A stretch of DNA of 64,000 nt from positions 620,001 to 684,000 of the forward strand of contig NZ_CP034157.1 of NCBI RefSeq assembly GCF_003860565.1, written 5' to 3'. A program made the position numbers and the translations under genes. Positions 34,516-44,229 of the stretch are shown piece after piece (position 1 is the first letter of the stretch; the number at the start of each line of letters is the position of its first letter). A model generated the notes under the pieces. The model saw only the letters and a list, made by a program, of their open reading frames with translations, did not search any database and was not told the DNA's origin. The stretch is from Cloacibacterium normanense (GTDB lineage: Bacteria; Bacteroidota; Bacteroidia; Flavobacteriales; Weeksellaceae).

Positions 34516-34966
34516 GTGGCAATTTTCCATAATTTTTTATTCAGTTAGATTCAGTTTTCAGAAGTTTCATTCAGCAACATTTTCAAAATTCAGCGTCAGT
34601 TTTAAAACTCAAGCACGAATTTATTCACACAGTTAAAATTTCAGAACGCTAAAATTCAAAAATTTTTTCGGAAAGATTTTGCGTAGGATTTTCAGTCAGA
34701 ATTTTTATTTTCAGGAAGTTTTTTCACACAGAATTTATTCCGCAGAGTTATTTTGACGCGTTAAATTGTTTTCACGCACATTTTCCGTTAGTGATATGGT
34801 GTCAGAAATCAGTTTTTTTAAGTCAAGTCCGCAATTTATTCAGTCAGTCAAGTTTGAAAATGAATTCAGACCTTGTTTTCACGCATTTTTGGTCTGGATT
34901 CAGTTTCTTTTTTATTCACTCAAAATCGTGGAGTTTATTTCGGAGCGTGATTTTTGATGCCATATC
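34516..34966. other. ORF-less cassette 20
   Basis: This is about 450 bases without a convincing gene on either strand. It contains a hairpin GAATTCAGACC ... GGTCTGGATTC at 34862-34901 and many CAGT/GTCAG words. It is related to cassettes 8, 16 and 18. Confidence 0.7.
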
Positions 34967-35161
34967 ACATAACGGGAAACGGCTTTGCGAAGGAGCGGAA
35001 ATAGAAGCACAAAAGTTCAGTTTAGCACTACCGTAGCGTAAGCCATTTTCTATTTGCTAAATTACAAAAAAAGGAAATAAAAATGGCTTATGCGGTGATA
35101 TAATTACTGTCGTTGAATTTTGCACTTAACCCGCTCTTTTGCAAAACCGATGTTACCTGCT
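34967..35161 (-). other. attC site of cassette 19
   Basis: The arms are ACGGCTTTGCGAAGGAGCGG and CCGCTCTTTTGCAAAACCG. The right core GTTACCTGC matches the cassette start at 38628. Confidence 0.87.
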
Positions 35162-35176
35162 GGCGTTCTTTCGGTT

Positions 35177-35971
35177 TCATTTCGCCAATTTCAATATTCT
35201 ATATGCCCCTCTTGCCACAACTACAAATACAATAGCTCCGATAATCAAATCGGGATAACTCGAGTTTAACCAATTGACCAAAATTCCCGCAACGATAACT
35301 CCCGAATTGATTATAACATCGTTTGACGTGAAAATCATCGAAGCCTGCATATGTGCTTCTTTGCTTTTGTTCTTTTGCAACAGGTAAAGACAAAGTACGT
35401 TTGCTATCAATGCCAAAACAGAAACAATAATCATTGTTTTGAAATCGGGCATCGCTTCTATTCCGATAAAACGTCTGATAACTTCAACAAAACCGATAAC
35501 GGCTAACAGGATTTGAAAGTAACCTGCAAATTTGGCGATATTGTTTTTTCTTGCAATCGTACCCCCAACAGCAAACAAAGCCAATGCGTAAACGATGGTA
35601 TCGGCAAGCATATCCAAGCTATCCGCTACCAATCCCATTGAGTTGGAAAAAATACCGAACAACATTTCCAATCCAAAGAAAACGAAATTGATAATCAATA
35701 CCGTCCATAGTAGTTTCCGTTGGCTATTGCTTGTATCTGTTTCAACAACTGCGTTAGTTTCTTCGGTTGAAATCAGCGTTGTATTTAGGTTCAAGGTTTC
35801 CAAAGCCGAAAAAATCGGCTCTGGGTTTCCACTATGGTAAACATTTAGTTTTCTATTGGGAATATCAAATTCCAATGACTTTACCGTATCAAAGTTTTGC
35901 AGTTTCATACGGATTAATTGCTCCTCACTTGGGCAATCCATTTTTGTTATATTAAATATGGTTTTATTCAT
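35177..35971 (-). CDS. Cation diffusion facilitator with N-terminal HMA-like domain (cassette 19)
   Basis: The 264-residue protein begins with a ferredoxin-like metal-binding-type domain (ITKMDCPSEEQLIRMKL, one Cys). A CDF transporter domain of about six membrane segments follows: SMGLVADSLDMLADTIVYALAL carries the conserved Asp residues, and FTSNDVIINSGVIVAGILV carries the second metal site. CDF proteins export Zn, Co, Cd or similar ions by proton antiport. It starts four bases after the receptor gene and is the last gene of a three-gene metal operon. Confidence 0.85.
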   Translation of the reverse strand: MNKTIFNITKMDCPSEEQLIRMKLQNFDTVKSLEFDIPNRKLNVYHSGNPEPIFSALETLNLNTTLISTEETNAVVETDTSNSQRKLLWTVLIINFVFFGLEMLFGIFSNSMGLVADSLDMLADTIVYALALFAVGGTIARKNNIAKFAGYFQILLAVIGFVEVIRRFIGIEAMPDFKTMIIVSVLALIANVLCLYLLQKNKSKEAHMQASMIFTSNDVIINSGVIVAGILVNWLNSSYPDLIIGAIVFVVVARGAYRILKLAK

Positions 35972-35975
35972 CTTC

Positions 35976-38146
35976 TTAAAGTCTAAATTTTATTCCCCCG
36001 TTAATTACAAATCCGTCCAATGGTGCATAGATGTCTTTAAAAACAGGGTTGGTTATTGTGCCTGTATAAATGTTGTTAAAACGGGTCTGCCTTGTATCAA
36101 GGAAATTTTCAAAGTTGATGTACAAAGAAAATCTTTCCCAAATTTTTTCAGCCATAAAGCCACACATCACATAGTCTTTACCTGTTGTTCCGTCATTGAG
36201 CTTTTGCGGACTAAAATAATAGGCTTCCAAACCAATCTTCCATTTATCCTCTATTTCATACATCAGTACAGAGTTAATGCGGTGTTTTGGTGTTAATGGA
36301 TTTTCGGTATTTATTCCGTTTTCAATCAATCGGGTATGGGTAAAGGTGTAGCCCAAAAACAATTTAAAATCATCATAACCGATTTTGATATTGGTTTCTG
36401 TTCCTTTGGTATGAATGTAGCCCGATGAATTGATGAACTGATATGTATTTGTAGCTATATTTTGAAGCAACAAAGGATTATCCAAATAGGTGTAAAAGAA
36501 TAAATGATTTATGCTGAATGTCCAATCATCGCCAATATTAATACGGTAATTGATGTCTGCATTTGCTCCGTAGCTCTTTTCTAATTTATTGGTATTATCG
36601 TCAATAGGCATTACATTTTGATATTGTATGCGTTCGCTTTCTTCCGTAAAAATGGTTGGTGTTTTGTAGCCAAATCCGCCTCCGATACGTGAAGTCAATC
36701 CGTTAGCAATCTGAAACAGTGCCGATATTCTTGGCAAAAAACAGCTCCGTAATCTATCACGTAATCCGTTCTTAAACCTGTTTCCAATTGAAGCCAATCC
36801 GTAGCCTTAAAAGAATTTTGAACGAAAGCCCCGAATGTGGTTTGGTTGTAATCTCTTAACGGAAATGCGGTCATCTGCTTTTCTTTAAAATTGTCCGTCC
36901 AAATATTAACGCCTGTTACCCATTCTGACTTTTCTTTGCTGTGGGTATAGCTTGCTTCCGTAAAAGTGGCTGTTTGCGTTCCCTCAAACTCGTAATTGGG
37001 AATAGCTGTATTGCGGTTAAAATAACTTACGCTGTTCTTTATCTGTACAAAACTGTTTTCGTTTACCGTATGGTCAAAAACAAATTGGGTAGAATAGCGT
37101 TGTGTTTTGTTTTCTTCAAAATATTGGTGTGTGTTATCGCCTTTGCCTTTGATGTAAAGCATATCGCCACCCAAACGGTTTTCAATGGTGGTGTTAATGC
37201 CGAAGTTCATTTTTGTTTTATCATTGAAGTAAACAAATAATTTAGGGTTCAGTACATACCTTTCAAATTGGGGAATGGCAGAAAGCCCAATTTGTGCAGG
37301 GTCGTAAGCTCCGTTGCGATTATGCGAAGCAAATATTGTCGTTCCGATTTTCTTAAACTTCTGTCCGTAAAAACCATTGATGTCTAAACCCCTGCCCGAT
37401 GTTCCGTTTAAATGAAAACGCAAATCCCTTTCTTCCGTTGGTGTCTTGGAAATCAGATTTACCAAACCTGCTATTGCTCCACCACCGTACAGCGTAGATG
37501 TTGAACCTTTAATAACTTCAACCTGCTTTAAGTCAAGCGGTGGAATTTGCAACAAACCCAATCCGCTCGAAGCACCCGAATAAATAGGAAAACCGTCTTT
37601 TAAAATTTGCGTATATCGTCCGTCAAGCCCCTGAATACGAATACTTGCATTGGCACTTGTGGGCGATGTGGTTTGTACGTGGATGCCTGTGCTTTCTGCC
37701 AAAAGCATACGAATATCCCCTGCTTTCATATTGCCTTTTTCGTCTAACTCCTCACTTCCTATAAACTCAATACGTGTGGGGATATTTTGGATAGTTCTTG
37801 TACTTCTTGTTGATGAAATAACGATTTCTTCCAAATCTACCGATTGTTCATAAAGTAGGATTTCAATCGGAGCTGTATCTTCTAACGGAAAATTAAAGCT
37901 GTCGGTACGTTGGGCAAAACCGATATAACTAAATTGAATTTCTTGCAAACCGTTTGCAATACCTGTTAATATAATATGTCCGTTTTCATCGGAAATTGTG
38001 GCGATTGTAGTGCCTGTTACCTGTGCGGTTACGCCCATTAAAGGCTCTTTTTTTTCGCTGTCTTTAATTACAGCTTTGAACGTATTTTGTGCATATACAC
38101 AAAGGTTGAGTGTCATAAAAAATGACACAAAGAGTATTTTTTTCAT
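35976..38146 (-). pseudogene. TonB-dependent receptor, single frameshift (cassette 19)
   Basis: The protein starts MKKILFVSFFMTLNLCVYAQ (signal peptide), then a carboxypeptidase-like domain, a plug domain (LDEKGNMKAGDIRMLLAEST, IQGLDGRYTQILKDG) and a barrel. Near 36736 the frame changes: TDYVIDYGAVF continues as LPRISALFQIANGL in another frame. One extra T in a six-T run would restore a protein of about 720 residues ending GGIKFRL. It is either a real null allele or a homopolymer sequencing error. With the CDF gene it suggests metal or metal-chelate handling. Confidence 0.85.
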
Positions 38147-38232
38147 TGAAAAAATAATGCTTAGTATGAATAAATGAATGATAGCGGTGTGATACACCAC
38201 CTACAATTAGTTTGTGCCGAAAGCACTACACA

Positions 38233-38535
38233 TTAAGCAAGTTGAGGGGGATGCCAAATAGAATAAGGAAAGTCTGAAATAGGCGGTGTTGGCATTGTGC
38301 CTAATTTTCTTTGGGGTTCTTTTACTGAATGTTTAATCGAAAAATGAAAGTTGGTTAAAACAAATCCCGTACAGGTGTTGCAGTTAAAAAAAGGCGAACA
38401 GCAACTGCAATCTTCGTCTTGTTCGTTTTGTCCTTGCTCGGTGGTATGTTCCTGCATACATTTATCCTCAATAAAAGACGGTACGGCTGATAACAGCAAT
38501 ACATAAACGACTAATATTAAAGATATAAATTTCAT
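38233..38535 (-). CDS. Cys-rich secreted protein, DUF6660-like (cassette 19)
   Basis: The 100-residue protein has an N-terminal hydrophobic segment (MKFISLILVVYVLLLSAVPS), an acidic linker and a cysteine cluster (DCSCCSPFFNCNTC) likely to bind metal. It resembles small proteins found next to metal-efflux genes in Bacteroidota that I recall as DUF6660. It is the first gene of the operon, and its promoter lies directly before the ATG. Confidence 0.7.
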   Translation of the reverse strand: MKFISLILVVYVLLLSAVPSFIEDKCMQEHTTEQGQNEQDEDCSCCSPFFNCNTCTGFVLTNFHFSIKHSVKEPQRKLGTMPTPPISDFPYSIWHPPQLA

Positions 38536-38539
38536 TTTA

Positions 38540-38547
38540 CAAAGTTA
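38540..38547 (-). promoter_or_regulatory. Promoter box of the metal efflux cassette
   Basis: On the minus strand TAACTTTG fits TAnnTTTG, and only four bases separate it from the ATG, so the mRNA would be leaderless or nearly so. The -33 region is weak. Confidence 0.55.
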
Positions 38548-38621
38548 GGTAAAAATTGTTTCGTTATTTTTTGATTTTCCCGAAATGTCGTTTTTTAGCA
38601 CGAACGTTGTTTTACGCTTGC

Positions 38622-38830
38622 AGGTAACGGACGGACGGGAAAGGGCTTGGCGAAGGCGGGGATAAGATAGACGGAAATTCCAACTAAACCCGAACCGAGC
38701 AAAAACCATTTTCGTTTTTTCAAAATTACAAAAAATAAAAAAACGAAATGGTTTTTTGCGGCTAAAAGTGCTGAAATCTTCTAAATGATAACTCTCAACC
38801 CCGCTTTTGCCAAACCCATGTTGTGCGCAG
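38622..38830 (-). other. attC site of cassette 18
   Basis: The arms are GGGCTTGGCGAAGGCGGGG and CCCCGCTTTTGCCAAACCC. The inner stem is AAAACCATTTTCGTTTTTT with a near-perfect inverse. The right core GTTGTGCGCA matches the cassette start at 39191. The left core is followed by a short ACGG duplication. Confidence 0.88.
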
Positions 38831-39186
38831 TATTTTTAGTTCGGCGACTTGGATTTAACTCGTTAAATTCAGGTCAGAGAATTAAAAATCAAGCACGACA
38901 ATTTTTTTCACGCACGAAATCGAAAAGATTTTCAGAATTTTATTCGCGAATTTTAGAAAAGCATTCACGCAGAATTTATTCACGCCTTTAAGCGCAAATT
39001 TGTAAAAGTCAAGCACAATTTTTGATACTCAAATCCGTAAATTTTTCGTAAAGTTTTTTTCTGGATTTAGGAAAATCAGCGCAAAGAATTTCAGATTTCA
39101 GTCAGTTTTAGAAGTTTAAATTCAAGTCAAAATTTTGATTTTACAGACCGAAATTTCTAATGATAACTGCCCTTCAAAATATTGCG
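38831..39186. other. ORF-less cassette 18
   Basis: No gene is seen. The first ~140 bases are nearly identical to cassette 16 (from 41146), and the last ~130 also match it (CAGCGCAAAGAATTTCAG). Cassette 16 carries extra bases in the middle. Confidence 0.7.
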
Positions 39187-39480
39187 CACAACGACTCGGC
39201 GGCTTTGCGAAGTTTTCACAGGAAGCTTTGCTTCCATGAGAAAATTTTGCAAAAGCGCATGATGTGCGAAGTCCGCGAAGCGGAGAGCACATCAGGCGGT
39301 GTGAGCCGCCGAGTCGATGTGGTCGGAAGTAGCGGAGCGGATTTCGACCACATCGTTTTGCGGCTTGGCGAAGGTGGCGATTTAACCACAAATGTTCATA
39401 CGAAGCACACACTTCAAATTTACGAAAAACTGTCATACGAAGCACTGAACCGCCACTTTTGCCAAACCGCTGTTAGTGGC
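39187..39480 (-). other. attC site of cassette 17, composite
   Basis: The core palindrome is 39355-39480 (TGCGGCTTGGCGAAGGTGGCG ... CGCCACTTTTGCCAAACCGC). The right core GTTAGTGGC matches the cassette start. Confidence 0.85.
39192..39355. repeat. attC-associated structured module, diverged copy 7
   Basis: The same layout as the other copies but with different arms (CGACTCGGCGGC ... GCCGCCGAGTCG) that remain fully paired; the inner stems are also changed in concert. Confidence 0.85.
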
Positions 39481-39503
39481 TGGGCTTCTTTGTTTTCCGT
39501 CTG

Positions 39504-39710
39504 TCAGCAACATTTTTTGTCCTGCTGAATTGGTGGACAAGCAACACTTCCGTAGCTACAATAAACACAGCAGTCGCCTTGTTTTGGTTTTAGAACTTGT
39601 TTGCATTTTTCACATTCGTAAAAATATTGGCAAGCGTCTGTCGGCATTGTTTCTTCTTTCTTATGTCCGCAGTTGGGGCAAGTTATTGTTGATTGTAATT
39701 TGATTTCCAT
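39504..39710 (-). CDS. GDCCVxC-type zinc-ribbon protein (cassette 17)
   Basis: This 68-residue protein has two CxxC pairs (ITCPNCGHK, YECEKCKQV) and the signature GDCCVYCSYGSVACPP. Small proteins with this signature accompany MerT-like mercury transporters in Bacteroidota. The gene follows the transporter gene after a single base, so it is translated from the same mRNA. The role is probably metal binding or delivery; the exact function is unknown. Confidence 0.8.
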   Translation of the reverse strand: MEIKLQSTITCPNCGHKKEETMPTDACQYFYECEKCKQVLKPKQGDCCVYCSYGSVACPPIQQDKKCC

Positions 39711-39711
39711 T

Positions 39712-40311
39712 TTAATTTTCTTTTTTGTCGGTTACAAAATATCCTGTTGAGTTTATTGCTTTTTCGATTTCAGAAATATTTGTTTTTGAGTTGTCAAATT
39801 CTATGATTGCATTTCCATTTTCATATGAAGCGTTTGAACTTATTATTCCTGTCAATTTATTTACTTCGTGATTTACGTGTTCTTCGCAACTCGCACAAGT
39901 CATTCCGCTAATCGTAAATTTTACTTTTTGAATATTGGATTTGTCCACTACTTTGATTTGCTTTTCTTTCTTTGGGTAGAAAATGCTTGAATAGTATGGA
40001 AAGGCAAGCATAACGATTGCAAATGCTGTTACAATTCCTAAAAACATTTTCGACTGAATGAATTTTGGTTTTTCTTCTGTCTCACAGTTGCAGTCAATTT
40101 GCTTTTTAGGTTTCAACTTTTGATACCAAGCAAAACCAAGAACCAAAATTGTCAAGCCGATAAAATACGGTCTGAAAGGTTCGAGCCAAGAAAAAGTAGA
40201 AGCAAGTCCGCTTGTTCCTGCTACTAAAGCCAAGACTGGAGTAATACAACACAATGAAGCTGCAATTGCTGTTAAAAGTCCTGCTCCGATTAGTTTTTTG
40301 TCTGTTTTCAT
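39712..40311 (-). CDS. MerTP-type mercury transporter fusion (cassette 17)
   Basis: The 199-residue protein fuses a MerT-like membrane part (AASLCCITPVLALVAG, the paired Cys in the first segment) to a C-terminal MerP-like HMA domain (FTISGMTCASCEEHVNHEV, CxxC). It brings Hg(II) into the cytoplasm for detoxification. No mercuric reductase gene is in this cassette, so it must work with enzymes encoded elsewhere. Its start overlaps the regulator's stop by four bases. Confidence 0.88.
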   Translation of the reverse strand: MKTDKKLIGAGLLTAIAASLCCITPVLALVAGTSGLASTFSWLEPFRPYFIGLTILVLGFAWYQKLKPKKQIDCNCETEEKPKFIQSKMFLGIVTAFAIVMLAFPYYSSIFYPKKEKQIKVVDKSNIQKVKFTISGMTCASCEEHVNHEVNKLTGIISSNASYENGNAIIEFDNSKTNISEIEKAINSTGYFVTDKKEN

Positions 40312-40682
40312 AATGTTTCTAAAATTTTGTTTTCGTCAAGTATTTTAAAAAATGGTTTCAGCATTTTTTCATACTCTTTTGTCAATGAGTAAAAAATGGT
40401 TTGTGCTTCTCGTTCGGTTTCAATTAGTTTTCGGTCTTTGAGTTTTCGCAAGTGTTGTGAAATTGCCGAAATTGTCATACCAAGAATGTCGCTCATATCA
40501 CAAACACAGAGTCGTTTTTCTTCATATAATAGAAAGAGAATTTTCAGTCTTACGTTGTTTCCCGCTAATTCAAGTCCGTTCGATAAATAGTCAAACGAGC
40601 CGTTGAGTTCTGAAACTCGGTTTTTACAGCGATTTATTTGTTTAATGTCCGCTTGTTGTCGTATGCAAGAATTGTTGTCCAT
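40308..40682 (-). CDS. ArsR/SmtB-family metal-responsive repressor (cassette 17)
   Basis: This 124-residue winged-helix regulator has LCVCDMSDILGMTISAISQH, where the CxC-type cysteines sit in the metal-sensing helix and the following residues form the recognition helix. LRKLKDRKLIETEREAQT is the wing. The start MDNNSCIRQ is chosen over upstream codons because the promoter box lies five bases before it. It most likely represses its own operon until Hg or another thiophilic metal binds. Confidence 0.87.
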   Translation of the reverse strand: MDNNSCIRQQADIKQINRCKNRVSELNGSFDYLSNGLELAGNNVRLKILFLLYEEKRLCVCDMSDILGMTISAISQHLRKLKDRKLIETEREAQTIFYSLTKEYEKMLKPFFKILDENKILETL

Positions 40683-40686
40683 ATTG

Positions 40687-40716
40687 CAAAGATAGTTAAT
40701 TTGTTTATTTAAGCAA
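40687..40716 (-). promoter_or_regulatory. Promoter of the mercury cassette
   Basis: On the minus strand TATCTTTG (40694-40687) is preceded by TTG 19 bases upstream. The predicted start of transcription coincides with the regulator's ATG, so the mRNA is probably leaderless. Confidence 0.7.
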
Positions 40717-40782
40717 TTACTAAAATACAAAATATCAAAAAGAACCCGATTTGTCTGTCGGGTTGTGTCGTCATAGCCTTGC

Positions 40783-41145
40783 CACTAACGGTTCGGCGGA
40801 TTTGCGAAGTCCCGAGAAGGAAGTTTGCTTCCGTTCTTGGGATTTAGCAAATTCACAGATGTGCGAAGTTCGCGTAGCGACGAGCAACATCTGCGGATGT
40901 AATCCGCCGAACCGATGTGGCAAAAGTAGCGGAGCGGATTTCGACCACATCGGGAAAGGGCTTGGCGAAGGCGGGGCTAAGAAATCCTAAATTTTCTATA
41001 ATCACCAAACTAAGCAAAAACCATTTTCGTTTTTTCAAAATTACAAAAAATAAAAAAACGAAATGGTTTTTTGCGGCGAAAAGTGCTGAAATCTTCTAAA
41101 TGATAACTCTCAACCCCGCTTTTGCCAAACCCATGTTGTGCGCAG
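40783..41145 (-). other. attC site of cassette 16, composite
   Basis: The core palindrome 40953-41145 is almost identical to the site of cassette 18. The right core GTTGTGCGCA matches the cassette start at 41592. Confidence 0.86.
40790..40953. repeat. attC-associated structured module, copy 4
   Basis: The main hairpin is as in copy 2; the second hairpin has the variant loop GTAGCGGAGCGG and a partly unpaired arm. Confidence 0.88.
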
Positions 41146-41585
41146 TATTTTTAGTTCGGCGACTTGGATTTAACTCGTTAAATTCAGGTCAGAGAATTAA
41201 AAATCAAGCACGACAATTTTTTTCACGCACGAAATCGCAAAGATTTTCAGAATTTTATTCACGAATTTTAGAAAAGTATTCACGTAGACTTTATTCATGC
41301 AGTTAAGCGCAAAATTTGTAAAAGTCAAGCACAATTTTTACAATCCAGTGGAATTTTTGTAGATTGATTTTAATTATTTTGCGCATTTTTCAGTCAGCGT
41401 TTTGAAGAATTCAGCGCAATTTTTGATACTCAAATCCGTAAATTTTTCGCAAAGTTTTTTTCTGGATTTAGGAAAATCAGCGCAAAGAATTTCAGATTTC
41501 ATTCAGTTTTAGAAGTTTAAATTCAAGTCAAAATTTTGATTTTTCAGACCGAAATTTCTTTTTGATACCGCGCTTCTAATATTGC
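41146..41585. other. ORF-less cassette 16
   Basis: About 440 bases with no supported gene. Closely related to cassette 18; the shared parts include GCACGACAATTTTTTTCACG. Confidence 0.7.
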
Positions 41586-41783
41586 GCACAACGGGAAACG
41601 CATTGGCGAAGTGGCGGATAAATTGGGCTAAAAGTTCAATTTAGCAGTGACGTAGACGATGTGTTTCCACAGAAGCTAAATTATTAAAAAAAGCTGAATG
41701 TGGAACACATTCGGCGGCTAAATATGCAGAAAGTTTCTATTTTGCACTTAACCCGCCATTTTGCCAATGCGATGTTATGCACA
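41586..41783 (-). other. attC site of cassette 15
   Basis: The arms are CGCATTGGCGAAGTGGCGG and CCGCCATTTTGCCAATGCG. The right core GTTATGCACA matches the cassette start at 42322. Confidence 0.88.
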
Positions 41784-42269
41784 GTTTTTATTTTTTATTC
41801 TTTTTTGTACAAAATAGATTAAAGTCAATAAACTTATTAAGCCAAATAAAATTAATGGTAATTGTATTTTGTCTTTTTTTATTTTCTGATTTATGCAGTT
41901 AATATTAAGATATTCTTTTCCATCTTTAGTGATAGAAACTATGTTTTCAGTAGTTCTAATTCCCTTATTAGGGTCGATTTTGAATTCAATTTCTTGTCCA
42001 ATAGTTATTTCTCTTTTGAAATTTTCAAAGTCAAAACATTCATAATATTCTGGTAATATTTTTAATAATCGGTTGTCATTTTGAAGCCTAATATTATAAG
42101 AAATACTCCATTTGTTTTTAGGTTTGAATCTTTCAATATGAATAATTTTTCCTTTTTCACTTTTGATTTCGGGCACATTGATATTCTGCTTAAATAGTGT
42201 AGAAACTAAAACAGTTAAAATTAAAATTACTCCAATTGAAATTCCGATAATTTGACTTATCCTTTGCAT
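41775..42269 (-). CDS. Hypothetical membrane protein (cassette 15)
   Basis: This 164-residue protein has one membrane segment at each end (residues about 7-25 and 135-152) around a beta-rich extracytoplasmic or cytoplasmic domain (KGKIIHIERFKPKNKWSISY, KEYLNINCINQ). The layout recalls DUF3592-like proteins, but I cannot assign it. The stop codon overlaps the attC right core, as is common for cassette genes. Confidence 0.65.
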   Translation of the reverse strand: MQRISQIIGISIGVILILTVLVSTLFKQNINVPEIKSEKGKIIHIERFKPKNKWSISYNIRLQNDNRLLKILPEYYECFDFENFKREITIGQEIEFKIDPNKGIRTTENIVSITKDGKEYLNINCINQKIKKDKIQLPLILFGLISLLTLIYFVQKRIKNKNCA

Positions 42270-42315
42270 TAAAATAAAGTATGAAGTTTCTTACTCGCTT
42301 CTGTGGTAAAATTGT

Positions 42316-42517
42316 GCATAACGGGAAAGGGCTTGGCGAAGGCGGGGATAAGATAGACGGAAATTCCAACCAAACCCGAACCGAGCAAAAACCATTTTCG
42401 TTTTTTCAAAATTACAAAAAAATAAAAAAACGAAATGATTTTTTGCGGCGAAAAGTGCTGAAATCTTCTAAATGATAACTCTCCGCCCCGCTTTTGCCAA
42501 ACCCATGTTATGTGCAG
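42316..42517 (-). other. attC site of cassette 14
   Basis: The arms are GGGCTTGGCGAAGGCGGGG and CCCCGCTTTTGCCAAACCC. The right core GTTATGTGCA matches the cassette start at 44505. Confidence 0.88.
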
Positions 42518-42523
42518 TTTTTT

Positions 42524-42769
42524 TTATAATGTTTGTTTTCCAACAATAAATTCATCCCAATATTTTTGTTCAGCCTTTTGTTCTTCAGTCATTTCTTCAA
42601 ATTTTAAATCAGACATTCCACTAGGCGAATAAAATTTCCATTTCCAAGATGGCTTGTGTTTAATAAATAAATTTTGCTCTTTAAACTCGTCGTGAATATA
42701 AATTCCGCAAAAAAGCCTGACTATTAAAGCGATAATAATTATGAAAAATATAGTGAGTTTAAATTTCAT
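42524..42769 (-). CDS. Small membrane-anchored protein (cassette 14)
   Basis: This 81-residue protein has one N-terminal membrane segment (MKFKLTIFFIIIIALIVRLF) and a charged tail with aromatic residues (HKPSWKWKFYSPSGMSDLKF). No family is recognised. It follows the IS-interrupted membrane gene after about 30 bases, so cassette 14 was a two-gene cassette. Confidence 0.6.
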   Translation of the reverse strand: MKFKLTIFFIIIIALIVRLFCGIYIHDEFKEQNLFIKHKPSWKWKFYSPSGMSDLKFEEMTEEQKAEQKYWDEFIVGKQTL

Positions 42770-42895
42770 ACGTTTTTTATTTATGATTCCCTAGATCTTT
42801 TCAGACTTTTTTCCAACTTTTTGTTATTAAGTTCAGAATGATAAGAGGTGGAAAATAGTAAAAGATTCCAATAACAATATAGTAATATGAGGTTT

Positions 42896-44229
42896 CAATA
42901 GCGTCCTAAATAAAAAAATAAGAAGGAATTAAAGTAACTCAAAGTATCTTTGAGGTTGCACAACAAAAAAACCTTCTTATGGATTCAAAATTAACATTAT
43001 TTTCCCAAATCATTTCAAAAATAAACCGAGGGATTTTCAAAAAAATAGTAGTTGAGAAGAAAACCGATTACCGAAATAAAGGATTTGATAGTTGGAACCA
43101 CTTAGTTTCTATGCTTTTCTGTCATTTTGCCAAAAGCACTTCGGTTCGGGACATTTCCAACGGACTTCGCAGTGCCACAGGAAACCTGAATCATTTAGGG
43201 ATAAAAACAGCACCTTCCAAATCTTCTATTAGCTACCAGAATGGAAAACGAGATGCAGATTTGTTTAAAGACGTGTATTTCAAACTATTAGAACAATTAG
43301 GACAGCACACGAAAGAAAGACGGATAAAACTCAAAATAAAAGTTCCTGTCTATTTATTAGATTCTACCCTTATTTCTCTATGCCTGTCTTTGTTCGATTG
43401 GGCAACATATCGAACTAAAAAAGGAGCCGTGAAAATGCATACCTTACTTGAATATGACGGGAAACTTCCTGTTTATGTGAATATTACCAAAGGAAGTGTT
43501 GCTGATAACAAGGGAGCGGAAAACATTCCTTTGGAAAAGGGAGCAGTCATTGTTGCAGACCGATTCTATAACGATTTTCCAATGCTCTCTATTTGGGACA
43601 GCAAAGGTGTTTTCTTCGTAATAAGACATAAAGAAAATCTGAAATTTGAAACTTTACAGGAACGAGAACTTCCACCAAAAGGAGCTCAAAGCATCCTAAA
43701 AGACGAAGAAATAGTACTCTCAAATCCTTTATCCAAAGAAAAATATCCAAAAAAATTAAGAAGAGTGGCTATTTGGGATAATGAAAACAAGCAAACCATT
43801 GAAATGATTTCCAATAATTTCTCTTGGGCTGCTTCTACCATAGCAGAATTATACAAGCAAAGATGGCAAATTGAGATCTTTTTTAGAGATATCAAGCAGT
43901 TGCTTCACATCAAAACCTTCATTGGAACTTCTGAAAATGCAGTGAAAATCCAAATTTGGACGGCACTTATCACTATTCTCATTCTGAAATACCTGAAATC
44001 CATCGCTAAATATAATTGGCAATTATCAAATCTGGTAGCTTTTATCCGATTGAATATTTTTGTTAAAATTAATCTTCAATTTTGGCTCGACAAACCATTT
44101 GAGCAACCGCCTGAAACCCCCAAAAACTATTATCAAGGGGTTCTTTTTTGAAATTAAATGTAAAGCTAAATGTAAAATAGGTATTTAGGCTGTTTCTATT
44201 TTTAATAATTTTTATTTAGGACAGTATTG
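42896..44229 (+). mobile_element. IS4-family insertion sequence, 1334 bases
   Basis: The inverted ends are CAATAGCGTCCTAAATAAA on the left and CAATACTGTCCTAAATAAA (inverted) on the right. The 9-base target duplication ATGAGGTTT is present at 42887-42895 and 44230-44238. One transposase gene is inside. Confidence 0.92.
42979..44151 (+). CDS. IS4-family transposase
   Basis: This 390-residue DDE transposase has a DUF4372-like N-terminus (SQIISKINRGIFKKIV, WNHLVSMLFCHF), catalytic sequences VYLLDSTLISLCLSLF and VIVADRFYNDF, and the IS4 signature around YKQRWQIEIFFRDIKQ with the third acidic residue. It appears complete. Confidence 0.93.
   Translation: MDSKLTLFSQIISKINRGIFKKIVVEKKTDYRNKGFDSWNHLVSMLFCHFAKSTSVRDISNGLRSATGNLNHLGIKTAPSKSSISYQNGKRDADLFKDVYFKLLEQLGQHTKERRIKLKIKVPVYLLDSTLISLCLSLFDWATYRTKKGAVKMHTLLEYDGKLPVYVNITKGSVADNKGAENIPLEKGAVIVADRFYNDFPMLSIWDSKGVFFVIRHKENLKFETLQERELPPKGAQSILKDEEIVLSNPLSKEKYPKKLRRVAIWDNENKQTIEMISNNFSWAASTIAELYKQRWQIEIFFRDIKQLLHIKTFIGTSENAVKIQIWTALITILILKYLKSIAKYNWQLSNLVAFIRLNIFVKINLQFWLDKPFEQPPETPKNYYQGVLF

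Noticed and set aside
38785..38991. Matching 68-residue frames at 38785 and 41100
   Set aside because: The similarity comes from the shared attC end and ORF-less cassette sequence. The frames start inside attC and read against the array, and coding bias is not evident.
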